Part shown: positions 9,583 through 18,080 of the stretch, in pieces
Numbering within the stretch: the first letter of the stretch is position 1
How the letters are laid out: every line of letters starts with the position of its first letter
Source of the DNA: Massilia sp. YIM B02769
GTDB taxonomy: Bacteria > Pseudomonadota > Gammaproteobacteria > Burkholderiales > Burkholderiaceae_D
Reading direction: 5' to 3'
Assembly: GCF_030411995.1 (NCBI RefSeq)
Contig: NZ_JASNRC010000006.1
Location: 124,001 to 188,000, forward strand
DNA: 64,000 nt
Position numbers and translations under genes: made by a program
The notes under the pieces: generated by a model
Told to the model about the DNA's origin: nothing
The model's input: the letters and a program-made list of their open reading frames with translations, nothing else
Databases searched by the model: none

Positions 9583-10587
9583 TCAGCTCCCTTTTGCCAG
9601 GGCCGGATGCGCGAAGAAGTAATCGCGCCAGCTTTCCGGCTTCTTGCGGATCGCGCCCACCTGGTGCAGGAATTGCGCCAGCCCGAGCGTGTTTTGCGGC
9701 GCCACGCTGAACTGCACCTTCGGGTTCTTGATCACCTTGATCAAAAGCGCACGGTCGATGCTGTTCTTGTTCACGCGCAGGTAGGCGTCGGCCGCCGCTT
9801 CCGGGTTGGTCGACGCCAGCTCGGCCGCTTCCACCAGCGCATCGAGGAAGGCGCGGTAGGTCTTCGGATTCTCCTTCACCCACTTCTCGGTGGCGTACAG
9901 CACCGTGGCCGAGCTCGGCCCGCCCAGCACCTGGTAGGAGTCGAGCACGATCTTCGCATTCGGGTTGCCGGCCAGTTCCTGCTCCTGGAACGGCGGATTG
10001 GCGAAGTGGGCGTTGATCTCGGTCTTGCCCGCGATGACGGCGGCGGTGGCGTCCGGGTGCGGCAGCGCCTGGGTCAACGGATCGAGCTTGCGGAACTGGG
10101 CCTGCCCCCACTGCCTGGCCGCCGCCATCTGCAGGATGCGCGCCTGCACCGACACCGTCACGGCCGGCAGCGCGATGCGGTCCTTCGGCCCGAAGTCGGC
10201 AATCGACTTCACGGCCGGGTTGGTGCTGATCAGGTAATACGGAAAGCTGCCGAGCGAAGCCACGGCGCGCACGTTCTGCTTGCCCGCCGTGCGGTCCCAT
10301 ACGGTCAGCAACGGTCCCAGCCCGGCGCCGACCACGTCGACCGAATTCGACAGCAGCGCATCGTTGGTGGCCGCGCCGCCGGACAATTTGATCCAGTCGA
10401 CGTCGATATCGACGCCCTGCCGCTTGCCATGCTTTTCGATCAGTTTTCCGTCTTGCGCCACGTTCAGCAGCAAATAGACCACCCCGAACTGCTCGGCGAT
10501 GCGGATCCTGCCTTCGGCATGGGCCGACGCGGAGGCAAGCAGGGACAGGGCCGCCAGCACGGCGGCAAACTTGGTCAAGCGCTTCAT
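9583..10587 (-). CDS. ABC transporter substrate-binding protein, SsuA/TauA/NrtA type
   Basis: The 334-residue product has a Sec signal peptide cleaved after ASAHA (about residue 24) and an NMT1/SsuA-like periplasmic binding fold: a start in GRIRIAEQFGVVYLLLNVAQ, the SGGAATNDALLSNSVDVVGAG segment, and a C-terminal region with KWVKENPKTYRAFLDALVEA. Such proteins bind taurine, alkanesulfonates, nitrate or related small ions. The dioxygenase gene 12 bp upstream suggests an organosulfonate or similar substrate, but the ligand cannot be read from sequence alone. Confidence 0.9.
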   Translation of the reverse strand: MKRLTKFAAVLAALSLLASASAHAEGRIRIAEQFGVVYLLLNVAQDGKLIEKHGKRQGVDIDVDWIKLSGGAATNDALLSNSVDVVGAGLGPLLTVWDRTAGKQNVRAVASLGSFPYYLISTNPAVKSIADFGPKDRIALPAVTVSVQARILQMAAARQWGQAQFRKLDPLTQALPHPDATAAVIAGKTEINAHFANPPFQEQELAGNPNAKIVLDSYQVLGGPSSATVLYATEKWVKENPKTYRAFLDALVEAAELASTNPEAAADAYLRVNKNSIDRALLIKVIKNPKVQFSVAPQNTLGLAQFLHQVGAIRKKPESWRDYFFAHPALAKGS

Positions 10588-10599
10588 GGATGCTCCTGG

Positions 10600-11475
10600 T
10601 CAGAACGGGACGTCGCCCGCGATGGTCGTGCGGTACAGCTTGCGGCGCTGGTCCGGCGGGCAACCGGCGGCCAGGTGCATCAGCGAACGGTTATCCCAGA
10701 ACACCATGTCCCCGGCTTTCCACTGGTGGCGGTAGATGAATTCGGGCCGGGTGCCGTGCTCGAACAGGGCCGCCAGCAGTTCGCGGCTGCGGTCCTCCCC
10801 GATGCCGACGATACGCGTGGTGAAATGCTCGCTGACGAACAGCGCGCGGCGCCCGGTTTCCGGATGCGTGCGCACCACCGGGTGGCGCACCGGCACCACT
10901 TCGTCGATCTGCGCTTGCGTGAGTTGCGGGCGCCACGGGTTCAGCTTGCGCAGGTCTTCGTAGCGCGCCAGGTAGCTGTGCTCGGCCTGGGCATGCTCGA
11001 CTTCGCGCTTGAGCCAGTCGGGCAGCGTGTCCCAGGCCAGGTGCTGGTTGGCGAACAGGGTGTCGCCGCCATCAATCGGCAGTTCCTGCGCGTGCAGCAT
11101 CGAACCGAGGCTGGGCGTGGCTTTATAGGACAGGTCGGAATGCCACAGGTGGCCGGCGTCGCCCAGGCCGATCGGTTCGCCGTTCTCGCGGATGTTCGAG
11201 ATGACCAGCACTTCCGGGTGGCCGGCCAGCTGGAACTGGCGCAGCACGTGGATCTGCAGTTCGCCGAAGCGGCGGCTGAAGTCGACCTGCTGGGCCGGCG
11301 TGATGGCGGTATCGCGGAACACCAGCACGTGGTGGTCGAGGTGGGCGCGGTGCACGCGCGCCAGGTCGGCGGTGCCGAGCGGGCGCGACAGGTCGAGGCC
11401 GAGGACTTCGGCGCCGAGCGGGGCGTTCAGGGGCTGGATGTCGAAGTCCTGGCGCTGGGTGGTGTCGAGTGGCAT
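10600..11475 (-). CDS. TauD/TfdA-family Fe(II)/2-oxoglutarate dioxygenase
   Basis: The 291-residue protein is close to the usual TauD length. It shows the iron-binding facial triad of the family: H-x-D in HLWHSDLSYKATPS (about residue 110) and the distal His in NRSLMHLAAGCPP, followed by the 2-oxoglutarate-binding Arg in RRKLYRTTIAGD. It probably hydroxylates an organosulfonate or aryl/alkyl ether so that the C-S or C-O bond breaks. It is the first gene of the operon with the importer, suggesting uptake and oxidation of the same compound. The ATG at 11473-11475 is chosen by family length; longer in-frame starts add unrelated sequence. Confidence 0.88.
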   Translation of the reverse strand: MPLDTTQRQDFDIQPLNAPLGAEVLGLDLSRPLGTADLARVHRAHLDHHVLVFRDTAITPAQQVDFSRRFGELQIHVLRQFQLAGHPEVLVISNIRENGEPIGLGDAGHLWHSDLSYKATPSLGSMLHAQELPIDGGDTLFANQHLAWDTLPDWLKREVEHAQAEHSYLARYEDLRKLNPWRPQLTQAQIDEVVPVRHPVVRTHPETGRRALFVSEHFTTRIVGIGEDRSRELLAALFEHGTRPEFIYRHQWKAGDMVFWDNRSLMHLAAGCPPDQRRKLYRTTIAGDVPF

Positions 11476-11699
11476 GGCAGTCAAGATGAATAATCGTTCA
11501 ACCCAGCTTATCCACGCCCCCTTGGCGCGACAACGAATCATTTCGACTATCGTCATGCAGTTTTTGACAGCCGCGTCGCGCGTCGCAAAAGGGCTGGACT
11601 GAGCAATTCCGGTGCATGGCCGGTGGTTTTTTGCTAGGATTCGACAGTTTTCCATAAAGCACAGGCCAAGTACCTGCGCGCATCACCCCCTTTCATCGC

Positions 11700-12269
11700 A
11701 TGGCGACAGACAAAGAACTCAACGACTTCCTCGAGAATGTCGAGCGGCGCGCTTTCAAGCAAGCCGTGTACGCCGTGCGCAAGGACGAGGCCGCGCTCGA
11801 CATCGTGCAGGACGCGATGATCAAGCTCGCCGAAAAATACGGCGACAAGCCGCCCGCCGAACTGCCGATGCTGTTCCAGCGCATCCTGCAGAACACCATC
11901 CTCGATTACTTCCGCCGCGAAAAAGTCCGCAACACCTGGATCAGCCTCTTCTCGGGCTTCGGCCGCAAGGACGAGGGCGATGAGGACTTTGATATACTCA
12001 ACACGTACGAGGCGGAAGAAGGGTCGGCCGCGGCCGAGTCGAGCATGGACCAGGTCGAGCGGGCACAAACCTTGCACCTGATCGAAGCGGAAATACAAAA
12101 GCTCCCAACGCGTCAACGCGAAGCCTTCCTTATGCGTTACTGGCAGGATATGGACGTGGCCGAAACGGCCTTAGCGATGGGCTGTTCCGAGGGCAGCGTC
12201 AAAACGCACTGCTCGCGCGCGACACATGCGCTTGCCGATGCCCTGCGGGCCAAGGGAATTAAACTATGA
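11700..12269 (+). CDS. ECF-type RNA polymerase sigma factor
   Basis: The 189-residue protein has sigma-70 region 2 (DEAALDIVQDAMIKLAEKY ... ILQNTILDYFRREKVRN, residues about 30-80), an acidic linker (DEGDEDFDILNTYEAEEG), and region 4 with the helix-turn-helix LPTRQREAFLMRYWQDMDVAETALAMGCSEGSVKTHCSRA in pattern. It overlaps the DUF3619 gene by 4 bp and heads a four-gene operon that is common in Burkholderiales. The next gene encodes a membrane protein that could be its anti-sigma factor; this is inference. Confidence 0.92.
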   Translation: MATDKELNDFLENVERRAFKQAVYAVRKDEAALDIVQDAMIKLAEKYGDKPPAELPMLFQRILQNTILDYFRREKVRNTWISLFSGFGRKDEGDEDFDILNTYEAEEGSAAAESSMDQVERAQTLHLIEAEIQKLPTRQREAFLMRYWQDMDVAETALAMGCSEGSVKTHCSRATHALADALRAKGIKL

Positions 12270-12679
12270 ATACCGACGACATCAACCTGGCGTACAAGCT
12301 GCGCCACGCCTTGAACGAGAATCTCGACGCGCTGCCGGCTTCCACCACCGAGCGCCTGGCCGCTGCACGCGCGCTGGCGCTGTCGCGCAAGAAGCCGGAT
12401 GCCGCGAGCACCGCGCCATTCGCGAAAAAGGACTGGCGCCGCAGCTGGTTCGATGTCGATTCGCTGTTTTCGCATGCCGCGCTGGGCCGCCTGGCGGTCG
12501 CGGTGCCGCTGCTGGCCCTGGTCGTCGGCCTGGGCGGCGTGTATCAGTATGAACAACAGCAGCAGATTGCCGAACTGGCCGAACTCGACGCCGCCGTACT
12601 GGCCGACGAGCTGCCGCTGACCGCCTACCTCGACCACGGCTTCAATGCCTACGTGGAGTCGCAACAGCGCCGCCAATGA
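12266..12679 (+). CDS. DUF3619 membrane protein, possible anti-sigma factor
   Basis: The 137-residue product has a soluble N-terminus (DINLAYKLRHALNENLDALPASTTERLAAARALAL), one transmembrane helix at about residues 70-90 (LGRLAVAVPLLALVVGLGGVY) and a short C-terminal tail. This is the DUF3619 pattern. Its position directly after an ECF sigma factor, with a 4-bp overlap, and its cytoplasmic-domain-plus-one-helix topology fit a membrane anti-sigma factor, but the family is not proven to have that role. It overlaps the next gene by 4 bp as well. Confidence 0.85.
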   Translation: MNTDDINLAYKLRHALNENLDALPASTTERLAAARALALSRKKPDAASTAPFAKKDWRRSWFDVDSLFSHAALGRLAVAVPLLALVVGLGGVYQYEQQQQIAELAELDAAVLADELPLTAYLDHGFNAYVESQQRRQ

Positions 12680-13512
12680 CGAAACGCACCTCCAAACCCC
12701 GCCGCGCCTGGATAGCAGTCGTGGCGGTGGCGGTGGCCGTCATCGCGGCCTGGGCCATTTCCGAAAGGTGGAGCATCGTCTCCCCCGACGCGGTGTCGGC
12801 CGGCGCCTCCGCAAGCGCAGGTAGCGCCCCGCACGCCGGCAAGAGCGGCCCGCTGATCCTCGACAAACCGCTGTGGCGCGACCTGACGCGCGCCCAGCAG
12901 CTGGCGCTGGGGCCGCTGCAGGCCGAGTGGGACGAGATGGATGGTGCGCGCAAGCGCAAATGGCTGGAAATGTCGCGCCGCTTCGCCTCGATGAACCCGG
13001 AAGAGCAGGGCCGCGTGCACGAGCGCATGCGCCAGTGGATCCGCCTGACGCCGGAAGAACGCAACCTGGCGCGCGAAAACTACAGCAAGGTACGCAAGCT
13101 CGCGCCGGGCGAAAAGGCCGCCAGCTGGGAAAGCTACAAGCAGCTGAGCACCGACCAGAAGCGGCGCCTGGCGCGCACGCCGGTGCGCAAACCCGATGCC
13201 GCCCCGACGCCGTCGGAGCCGACCATCGTGGCCCCGACCAGTTGCCCGCCCGGCACCACCCGCCGCGGCGCGGCCTGCATTGCCTTGCATGCACCGGAGA
13301 CGCTGCCGAATGCGCCGGCGCTCACGCAGCCAGCCACGCAGCCGGCGCCCGCATCTGCGCCCTCCTCTGTTCCCGCCCCTGCGCCTTCCGCTCCGGCGCC
13401 GGCAGAACCGGCGGCGCCGGCGTCAAGCTCGCCGGCCACGCCGGCGGTGACGGCGCCCGGCACGAGCACCCAACCCGCAACCACTTCCACCGTATCGAAT
13501 GCAAACGGCTAA
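12676..13512 (+). CDS. DUF3106 exported protein with Pro/Ala-rich tail
   Basis: The 278-residue product has an N-terminal membrane segment (about residues 10-25, AWIAVVAVAVAVIAAWAI), then a DUF3106 region of short helical repeats built on PLQAEWDEMDGARKRKWLEMSRRF, MNPEEQGRVHERMRQWIRLTPEERNLARENY, similar to EF-hand-like envelope stress sensors rich in R, E and W. The last 90 residues are Pro/Ala/Ser-rich, a low-complexity tail likely in the periplasm. It is in the sigma-factor operon and overlaps the RDD gene by 14 bp. Its function is unknown. Confidence 0.85.
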   Translation: MTKRTSKPRRAWIAVVAVAVAVIAAWAISERWSIVSPDAVSAGASASAGSAPHAGKSGPLILDKPLWRDLTRAQQLALGPLQAEWDEMDGARKRKWLEMSRRFASMNPEEQGRVHERMRQWIRLTPEERNLARENYSKVRKLAPGEKAASWESYKQLSTDQKRRLARTPVRKPDAAPTPSEPTIVAPTSCPPGTTRRGAACIALHAPETLPNAPALTQPATQPAPASAPSSVPAPAPSAPAPAEPAAPASSSPATPAVTAPGTSTQPATTSTVSNANG

Positions 13513-14044
13513 TCCATCCGCGATCGGCACGCCCACCGTCAAGCGTCGCCTGATCGCGATGGTGTATGAAGCTTTCCTGCTCACCGCCGTCGAGGCGCTG
13601 GCCGTCTTCATCTTCATCTTCGCCACCGGCAACCGCCAGGAACCGGCCTACCGCGCCGGACTGATGGCCTTCCTGTTCCTGGTTACCGCCGCCTATTTCG
13701 TGCATGCCTGGAGCGGTGCCGGCTTTACACTGGCCATGAAGACCTGGCGCATCAAGGTGGTCAAGGTTGGGCATGCAAAAGTACCGTTCAGGAATGCGGC
13801 GCTCCGCTACCTGCTGGCCTGGGGCTGGTTCGCACCGGCGCTGGCCATCGGCGCCCTGCTCGACCTGCATCATGTGAAGGAATGGGCGCTGTTGCTGACC
13901 CTGGGGCTGGTGGCCTGGGCACTGACGGCGTTCCTCGACAAGGATCGCCAGTTCCTGCACGACCGCATCGCAGGCACGCGCCTGATCGCGCTGCCGAAGA
14001 TGCAGAAGGCGCAGAAAACTCAGGCAAAGGCAAACACGAAATAA
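13499..14044 (+). CDS. RDD-family membrane protein
   Basis: The 181-residue protein has about four hydrophobic helices and the RDD family layout: an early TVKRRLIAMVYEAFLLTAVEAL with the conserved Arg and an acidic residue, the middle FTLAMKTWRIKVVKV, and the C-terminal LDKDRQFLHDRIAGTRLI motif. RDD proteins are small membrane proteins; some take part in ion homeostasis, most are uncharacterised. It is the last gene of the sigma-factor operon, and its 3' end overlaps the opposite-strand gene at 14020 by 25 bp. Confidence 0.88.
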   Translation: MQTANPSAIGTPTVKRRLIAMVYEAFLLTAVEALAVFIFIFATGNRQEPAYRAGLMAFLFLVTAAYFVHAWSGAGFTLAMKTWRIKVVKVGHAKVPFRNAALRYLLAWGWFAPALAIGALLDLHHVKEWALLLTLGLVAWALTAFLDKDRQFLHDRIAGTRLIALPKMQKAQKTQAKANTK

Positions 14045-14298
14045 CCGCCCAGCAGCAGCATGCCGGCCACGGCGCACAGCACGCCGCCCAGCGACACCTG
14101 GTAACGGCGCTTGAGCAGGCTGGTCCATGATCCTGCGGCAGCGCCCTCATACCCATGCCAGCTTGCGCGCCAGGTCGTAAGCGCATACAGGTGCAGCGCC
14201 ATCGACGCGGCCAGCAAGGCGGCGGCTTCGCGATGAACGGCCAGCACGACCGCCGCCAGGACCAGACAAAACGATGCAGCTTTGCATTGCGTTTTCAT
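14020..14298 (-). CDS. Small membrane protein of unknown function
   Basis: The 92-residue product has two or three hydrophobic segments (ASFCLVLAAVVLAVH, AALLAASMALHLYALTTW, VLCAVAGMLLLGGYFVFAF). It converges on the RDD gene with a 25-bp overlap of coding sequence. The ATG at 14296-14298 is chosen because the hydrophobic N-terminus starts there; a longer frame adds charged residues in front. I do not recognise the family. Gene reality rests on length, hydrophobic pattern and codon use like that of neighbours. Confidence 0.55.
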   Translation of the reverse strand: MKTQCKAASFCLVLAAVVLAVHREAAALLAASMALHLYALTTWRASWHGYEGAAAGSWTSLLKRRYQVSLGGVLCAVAGMLLLGGYFVFAFA

Positions 14299-14490
14299 AC
14301 TCGGTTCCGCCCGCTTCAGATGCCGGCTTTTTCCTGCCGCGCCAGCACGGATATCAACAAGATCAACAAACGTCACGGCTCATTGACTGAAGTTAATTCA
14401 ATCGATTACGGGAGTCTATTTCTTTTGGGTGAAGTGCTGAGGCAAATCAAAGCGGATTGCGGGGCTGGACGCGTGGTTGACGCCACAGCG

Positions 14491-14577
14491 GTAGGGTGGG
14501 GTGTCGAACCCACCGGTTCACGGCAAGTGTATCGACAGATCGACCGGGGTACGGTGGGTTCGAGAACCCACCCTACG
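14491..14577. repeat. Inverted pair of REP palindromes
   Basis: The 301-bp gap 14299-14599 has two units of the GTGGGTTC/GAACCCAC type with heads outward: 14491-14514 (left arm slightly degenerate) and 14549-14577. They end 23 bp from the stop of the pseudouridine synthase gene. The remainder of the gap (14299-14490) is comparatively AT-rich and shows no gene. Confidence 0.75.
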
Positions 14578-14599
14578 TCGGATCGCGGCCGGCCGCGGT

Positions 14600-15331
14600 T
14601 CAGAACCGTTCGTACTCGGCCAGGTAGCGCCACTGGCCTTCAGCCAAGCCCGCCATCGGCATGCGGCCCACGCGCAGGCGTTTCAGTTCCGTCAGCGTCA
14701 GGCCGACTTCGGCGCACATGTGCTCGATCTGGCCCGGCACCACGCCCTTGGCGGCAAAGCGCAGGCGCCCTTCGCTCTGCCAGCTGACCTTCATCGGCGC
14801 GATCGGCTTGCGGTTGAAGGTCAAGCCGTGGTTCAGCAGCGCCAGGCCGCCGTCCCTGATGCCGCCTTCGACCTCGGCCACGTATTCGTACTCCACGCGC
14901 GAGGCATCGTCGACCAGCTTGCGCGCCACGCGGAAGTCCTGGGTGTAGACGACCAGGCCGCTGGCATCGGTTTCCAGCGGCGTGCACAGGGTCAGGCGCG
15001 CCAGGTGGCGCTTCAGGAAGCGCGGCGCGCCGTGCGTCGCTACCAGGGACTCCGGCGTCACGCATTCCAGCGCACTGGCGCCGCGCATGCCGACGCCGGC
15101 ATTCGCGCCCGACGGCTTGTGCAGCAGGATCGTCACCGGCGCCGGCTCCTCGGCCTTGGCGCCGGGCAGCAGCACGACCTGCTGGGCCGGCGTCACGCGC
15201 GTGGCAGGATCTTCCGCCACCACGCCATCGACGCTGACCCAGCCGCCGGCGATGTAGCGCTCGGCCTCGGCGCGCGAGCAGGATGCCAGTTCGGCCACGC
15301 GCTTGGCGAGGCGGATACCTTCGTCCGTCAT
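14600..15331 (-). CDS. S4-domain RNA pseudouridine synthase homologue (RluF/RsuA family) with altered catalytic residue
   Basis: The 243-residue protein has an N-terminal S4 RNA-binding domain (RLAKRVAELASCSRAEAERYIAGGWVSVDG in pattern, residues 7-36) and a pseudouridine synthase domain with HKPSG and the C-terminal MCAEVGLTLTELKRLRVGRM. Family members isomerise uridines in 16S or 23S rRNA. The family catalytic motif RLDxxxxGL reads PLETDASGL here, so the nucleophilic Asp is Glu and the preceding Arg is Pro. It overlaps ltaE by 4 bp. Either activity is changed or lost, or this is a subfamily with another role. Confidence 0.85.
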   Translation of the reverse strand: MTDEGIRLAKRVAELASCSRAEAERYIAGGWVSVDGVVAEDPATRVTPAQQVVLLPGAKAEEPAPVTILLHKPSGANAGVGMRGASALECVTPESLVATHGAPRFLKRHLARLTLCTPLETDASGLVVYTQDFRVARKLVDDASRVEYEYVAEVEGGIRDGGLALLNHGLTFNRKPIAPMKVSWQSEGRLRFAAKGVVPGQIEHMCAEVGLTLTELKRLRVGRMPMAGLAEGQWRYLAEYERF

Positions 15332-16359
15332 GCCGCCTGCCAGTTCTTGAAGAAGGATTTGAAGGCGCCGACCGTGCGGTCGACATCGGCGGCCGAGACG
15401 TTCAGGTGGGTCACGATGCGCATGCGCGGACCGACCGTGGCACGGATGCCCGCATCAAGCAGCGCTTTACGCAGCGGGTCGCAGGCGGCGGCCGGCACGT
15501 CGAGCCAGAAGATGTTGGTCTGCGGGGTGCCGACGTTCAAGGCGTCGATCTCGGACAGGCCACGCGCCAGCGCGGCGGCGTTGTCGTGGTCATCGGCCAG
15601 GCGCTGCACGTTGTGCTCGAGCGCGTACAGCGCGGCCGCGGCGATGACGCCGGCCTGGCGCATGCCGCCGCCCAGCATCTTGCGCCAGCGCTTGCCCTGC
15701 TCGATAAAGGCCTTCGGTCCCAGCAGCACGGAGCCGACCGGGGCGCCCAGGCCTTTCGACAGGCAGACCGACACGGTGTCGAAACCCAGCACCGCTTCGC
15801 GCAGCCCGATGCCCTGCTTGACGGCGGCGTTGCAGATGCGCGCGCCGTCGAGGTGGGTGGCGAGACCGCGCACGTGAGCCAGCGTGGTTGCTGCCGCCAC
15901 GTATTCCTGGCTCAGCACGCGGCCGCCGATGGTGTTCTCCAGCGCCAGCAGGCGGGTGCGCGCGAAGTGCATGTCGTCGGGCTTGATGTAGGCCTCGATG
16001 TCGGCCAGCGCGATCGAGCCATCCGGCTGGTTCGCGATCGGTTGCGGCTGGATCGAACCCAGCACGGCGGCGCCGCCGCCTTCGTACTTGTAGGTATGGG
16101 CTTCCTGGCCGACCAGGTATTCGTCGCCGCGGCCGCAATGGGTCATCAGCGCGATCAAATTGGTCTGCGTACCGCTCGGGGCGAACATGCCAGCTTCGTA
16201 GCCGAAGAGTTCGGCCGCGTGCTCCTGCAGGCGGTTGACGGTGGGGTCGTCGCCGTAGACGTCGTCGCCGACGTCGGCTGCCGCCATCGCGGCGCGCATC
16301 GCGTCGCAGGGTTGGGTGACGGTGTCGCTGCGCAGGTCGATCAGGTGTTGTTCGCTCAT
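15328..16359 (-). CDS. ltaE: Low-specificity L-threonine aldolase
   Basis: This PLP enzyme splits L-threonine and L-allo-threonine to glycine and acetaldehyde. The 343-residue protein starts with the typical IDLRSDTVTQP, has GDDVYGDDPTVNRLQEHAAELFG, the histidine that stacks on PLP in QEAHTY, HLDGARICNAAV, and the PLP lysine at about K202 in VCLSKGLGAPVGS. It overlaps the downstream pseudouridine synthase by 4 bp and lies 5 bp after the methyltransferase, so all three genes are probably co-transcribed. Confidence 0.95.
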   Translation of the reverse strand: MSEQHLIDLRSDTVTQPCDAMRAAMAAADVGDDVYGDDPTVNRLQEHAAELFGYEAGMFAPSGTQTNLIALMTHCGRGDEYLVGQEAHTYKYEGGGAAVLGSIQPQPIANQPDGSIALADIEAYIKPDDMHFARTRLLALENTIGGRVLSQEYVAAATTLAHVRGLATHLDGARICNAAVKQGIGLREAVLGFDTVSVCLSKGLGAPVGSVLLGPKAFIEQGKRWRKMLGGGMRQAGVIAAAALYALEHNVQRLADDHDNAAALARGLSEIDALNVGTPQTNIFWLDVPAAACDPLRKALLDAGIRATVGPRMRIVTHLNVSAADVDRTVGAFKSFFKNWQAA

Positions 16360-16364
16360 CGTTA

Positions 16365-17288
16365 TCAGTCGTCTTGGGTTACTGCTTCAGGGTCAGCTTG
16401 AGATTTGGCTCGCTCAACGTGCGAGGTATAGAAACGCTGGCCCATCTCTTCCAGGCCCAGCGTGGACAGCACTTCCTGCAGTCGCTCGCTCGGACGGCGG
16501 CGCGGCAGGTTTTTATACGTGGCGACGATCAGCTCGTTCTTCATCGAGTGCTCCCAGCCGACCAGTTCCGTCACCGTCACCCCGTAGCCGTGGGCTTCCA
16601 GCTGCAGGCAGCGCAGCACGTTCGTCACCTGGCTGCCGAATTCGCGCGTGTGGATCGGGTGGCGCCAGATTTCGGTGAGCGCGCTCTTGCCCAGGTCCTT
16701 GCCCTTGTTCTTGCGCAGCACGGTGGCCACTTCGGCCTGGCAGCACGGCACCAGCACCATGTGCTTCGCCTTTTTCTTCAACGCGAAGTCGATGGCGTCG
16801 TCGGTCGCCGTATTGCAGGCGTGGAGCGCGGTGACGACGTCGATGGTTTCCGGCAGCCGGTTCGAGGTGGTCGATTCCGCCACCGACAGCGGCAGGAAGG
16901 ACATGTTGGTGAAACCCAGGCGCGCCGCCAGTTCGGTCGATTTCGCGACGAGTTCCTCGCGCGTCTCGATGCCGTAGATGTGCGAGGCGTCTTCCAGCGA
17001 TTTGAAGAACAGGTCGTAGAGGATGAAGCCGAGGTAGGACTTGCCGGCGCCGTGGTCGACCAGCGAGACGCTGCCCTTCTCGGCGCGGACGTCGTTCAGC
17101 AGCGGCTCGATGAAGTTGACCAGGTGGTAGACCTGCTTGAGCTTGCGGCGGCTGTCCTGGTTCAGCTTGGCGTCGCGCGTGAGGATGTGCAGCTCTTTCA
17201 GGAGCTCGATCGACTGGCCTGGTCGGACTTCCGGCGGCAGCGCGGGCGCTGCGGCGGTCTTGGTATTGGGTTGTTTAGCGTGCTTCAT
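16365..17288 (-). CDS. SAM-dependent methyltransferase, target unknown
   Basis: The 307-residue protein has a class I methyltransferase core: motif I VDHGAGKSYLGFIL (about residues 75-88), an acidic residue after IYGIETR for ribose binding, DVVTALHACNTATDDAI as motif IV, and VLVPCCQAEV after it. This resembles the Methyltransf_32-type proteins with an ALHAC motif, whose substrates are mostly unknown. An Ala/Pro-rich N-terminus precedes the domain. Its start overlaps iscX by 14 bp, so it may be read from the isc operon. Confidence 0.8.
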   Translation of the reverse strand: MKHAKQPNTKTAAAPALPPEVRPGQSIELLKELHILTRDAKLNQDSRRKLKQVYHLVNFIEPLLNDVRAEKGSVSLVDHGAGKSYLGFILYDLFFKSLEDASHIYGIETREELVAKSTELAARLGFTNMSFLPLSVAESTTSNRLPETIDVVTALHACNTATDDAIDFALKKKAKHMVLVPCCQAEVATVLRKNKGKDLGKSALTEIWRHPIHTREFGSQVTNVLRCLQLEAHGYGVTVTELVGWEHSMKNELIVATYKNLPRRRPSERLQEVLSTLGLEEMGQRFYTSHVERAKSQADPEAVTQDD

Positions 17289-17469
17289 CGATCCATGCTG
17301 CCTGAATGGCCTCCAGTACGCGCTCGCCGCCGCGCGTGCGGTCGTCGTCGAAGCCGTCCAGCCCGACGACCCAGTTGTGCAGGTCGACGAAGCGCACCGT
17401 CGTCGGATCGACGTCCGGGTACTGTTCGTAGAGTGCTTCGGCGATGCTCGTGACGTCGGTCCACTTCAT
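17275..17469 (-). CDS. iscX: Fe-S cluster assembly protein IscX
   Basis: This small acidic protein (64 residues) binds iron and the desulfurase IscS and tunes cluster assembly. The family core is clear: MKWTDVTSIAEALYEQYPDVDP at the start and VRFVDLHNWVVGLDGFDDD in the middle. It is the last gene of the isc operon, 11 bp after fdx, and its 3' end overlaps the methyltransferase start. Confidence 0.95.
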   Translation of the reverse strand: MKWTDVTSIAEALYEQYPDVDPTTVRFVDLHNWVVGLDGFDDDRTRGGERVLEAIQAAWIDEAR

Positions 17470-17480
17470 GGCAGATCCTG

Positions 17481-17822
17481 TCAGTGATTTTTCTCGGCTG
17501 CGTGGTTGATGGTGTATTTCGGGATCTCGACGACCAGGTCTTCCTCGGCGATGATCGCCTGGCAGGACAGGCGCGAATTCGGCTCCAGGCCCCAGGCCTT
17601 GTCGAGCATGTCTTCTTCTTTTTCTTCCTGTTCGTTCAGCGAGTCGAAACCCTCGCGCACGATCACGTGGCAGGTGGTGCAGGCGCAGACGCGGTCGCAG
17701 GCGTGTTCGATCTCGATGTCGTTCTCGAGCAGGACGTCGCAGACGGACTTGCCGGCCGGGGCTTCCAGGACGGCGCCGTCGGGGCAGAACGTCGGGTGGG
17801 GCAGGATGACGATTTGTGGCAC
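17481..17822 (-). CDS. fdx: ISC system 2Fe-2S ferredoxin
   Basis: This ferredoxin supplies electrons during Fe-S cluster assembly. The cluster cysteines are in HACDRVCACTTCHV and in NSRLSCQAI. A GTG at 17820-17822 is chosen as the start: it has a GAGG Shine-Dalgarno sequence at the right spacing and gives 113 residues, the normal length. An upstream ATG would add an unrelated stretch that runs into REP sequence. A REPIN-like pair separates it from hscA. Confidence 0.93.
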   Translation of the reverse strand: MPQIVILPHPTFCPDGAVLEAPAGKSVCDVLLENDIEIEHACDRVCACTTCHVIVREGFDSLNEQEEKEEDMLDKAWGLEPNSRLSCQAIIAEEDLVVEIPKYTINHAAEKNH

Positions 17823-17900
17823 TTTGTTACCTCGTAAATTGTTTATATCGTTTTTTGGCGGCATGATGCACGCCGGCGCTTCGCATATCGTTGGCGCTGA

Positions 17901-18044
17901 CCGTACGGTGGGCACTCCGTGCCCACGCGGAACGATGCGCTAACGAGACGCTTTTCCACCCGCGAACAATGCGCAGAGTTTGCGGCTCAAAAAGCGTCAA
18001 CGCGGCTCATGCTTCCGCGTGGGCACGGAGTGCCCACCGTACGG
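17901..18044. repeat. REPIN-like element between hscA and fdx
   Basis: Two GTGGGCAC/GTGCCCAC palindromes (17901-17930 and 18015-18044) face each other with heads outward. The 84-bp spacer is homologous to the spacer of the 20040-20182 element read in the other direction: both carry a match to TGCGCAGAGTTTGCGGCTC and to GGAACGATGCGCTAACG. The unit lies inside the isc operon. Confidence 0.85.
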
Positions 18045-18080
18045 TCGCCGCTGCGTTTCATTTCATACGACTACGGCCGA

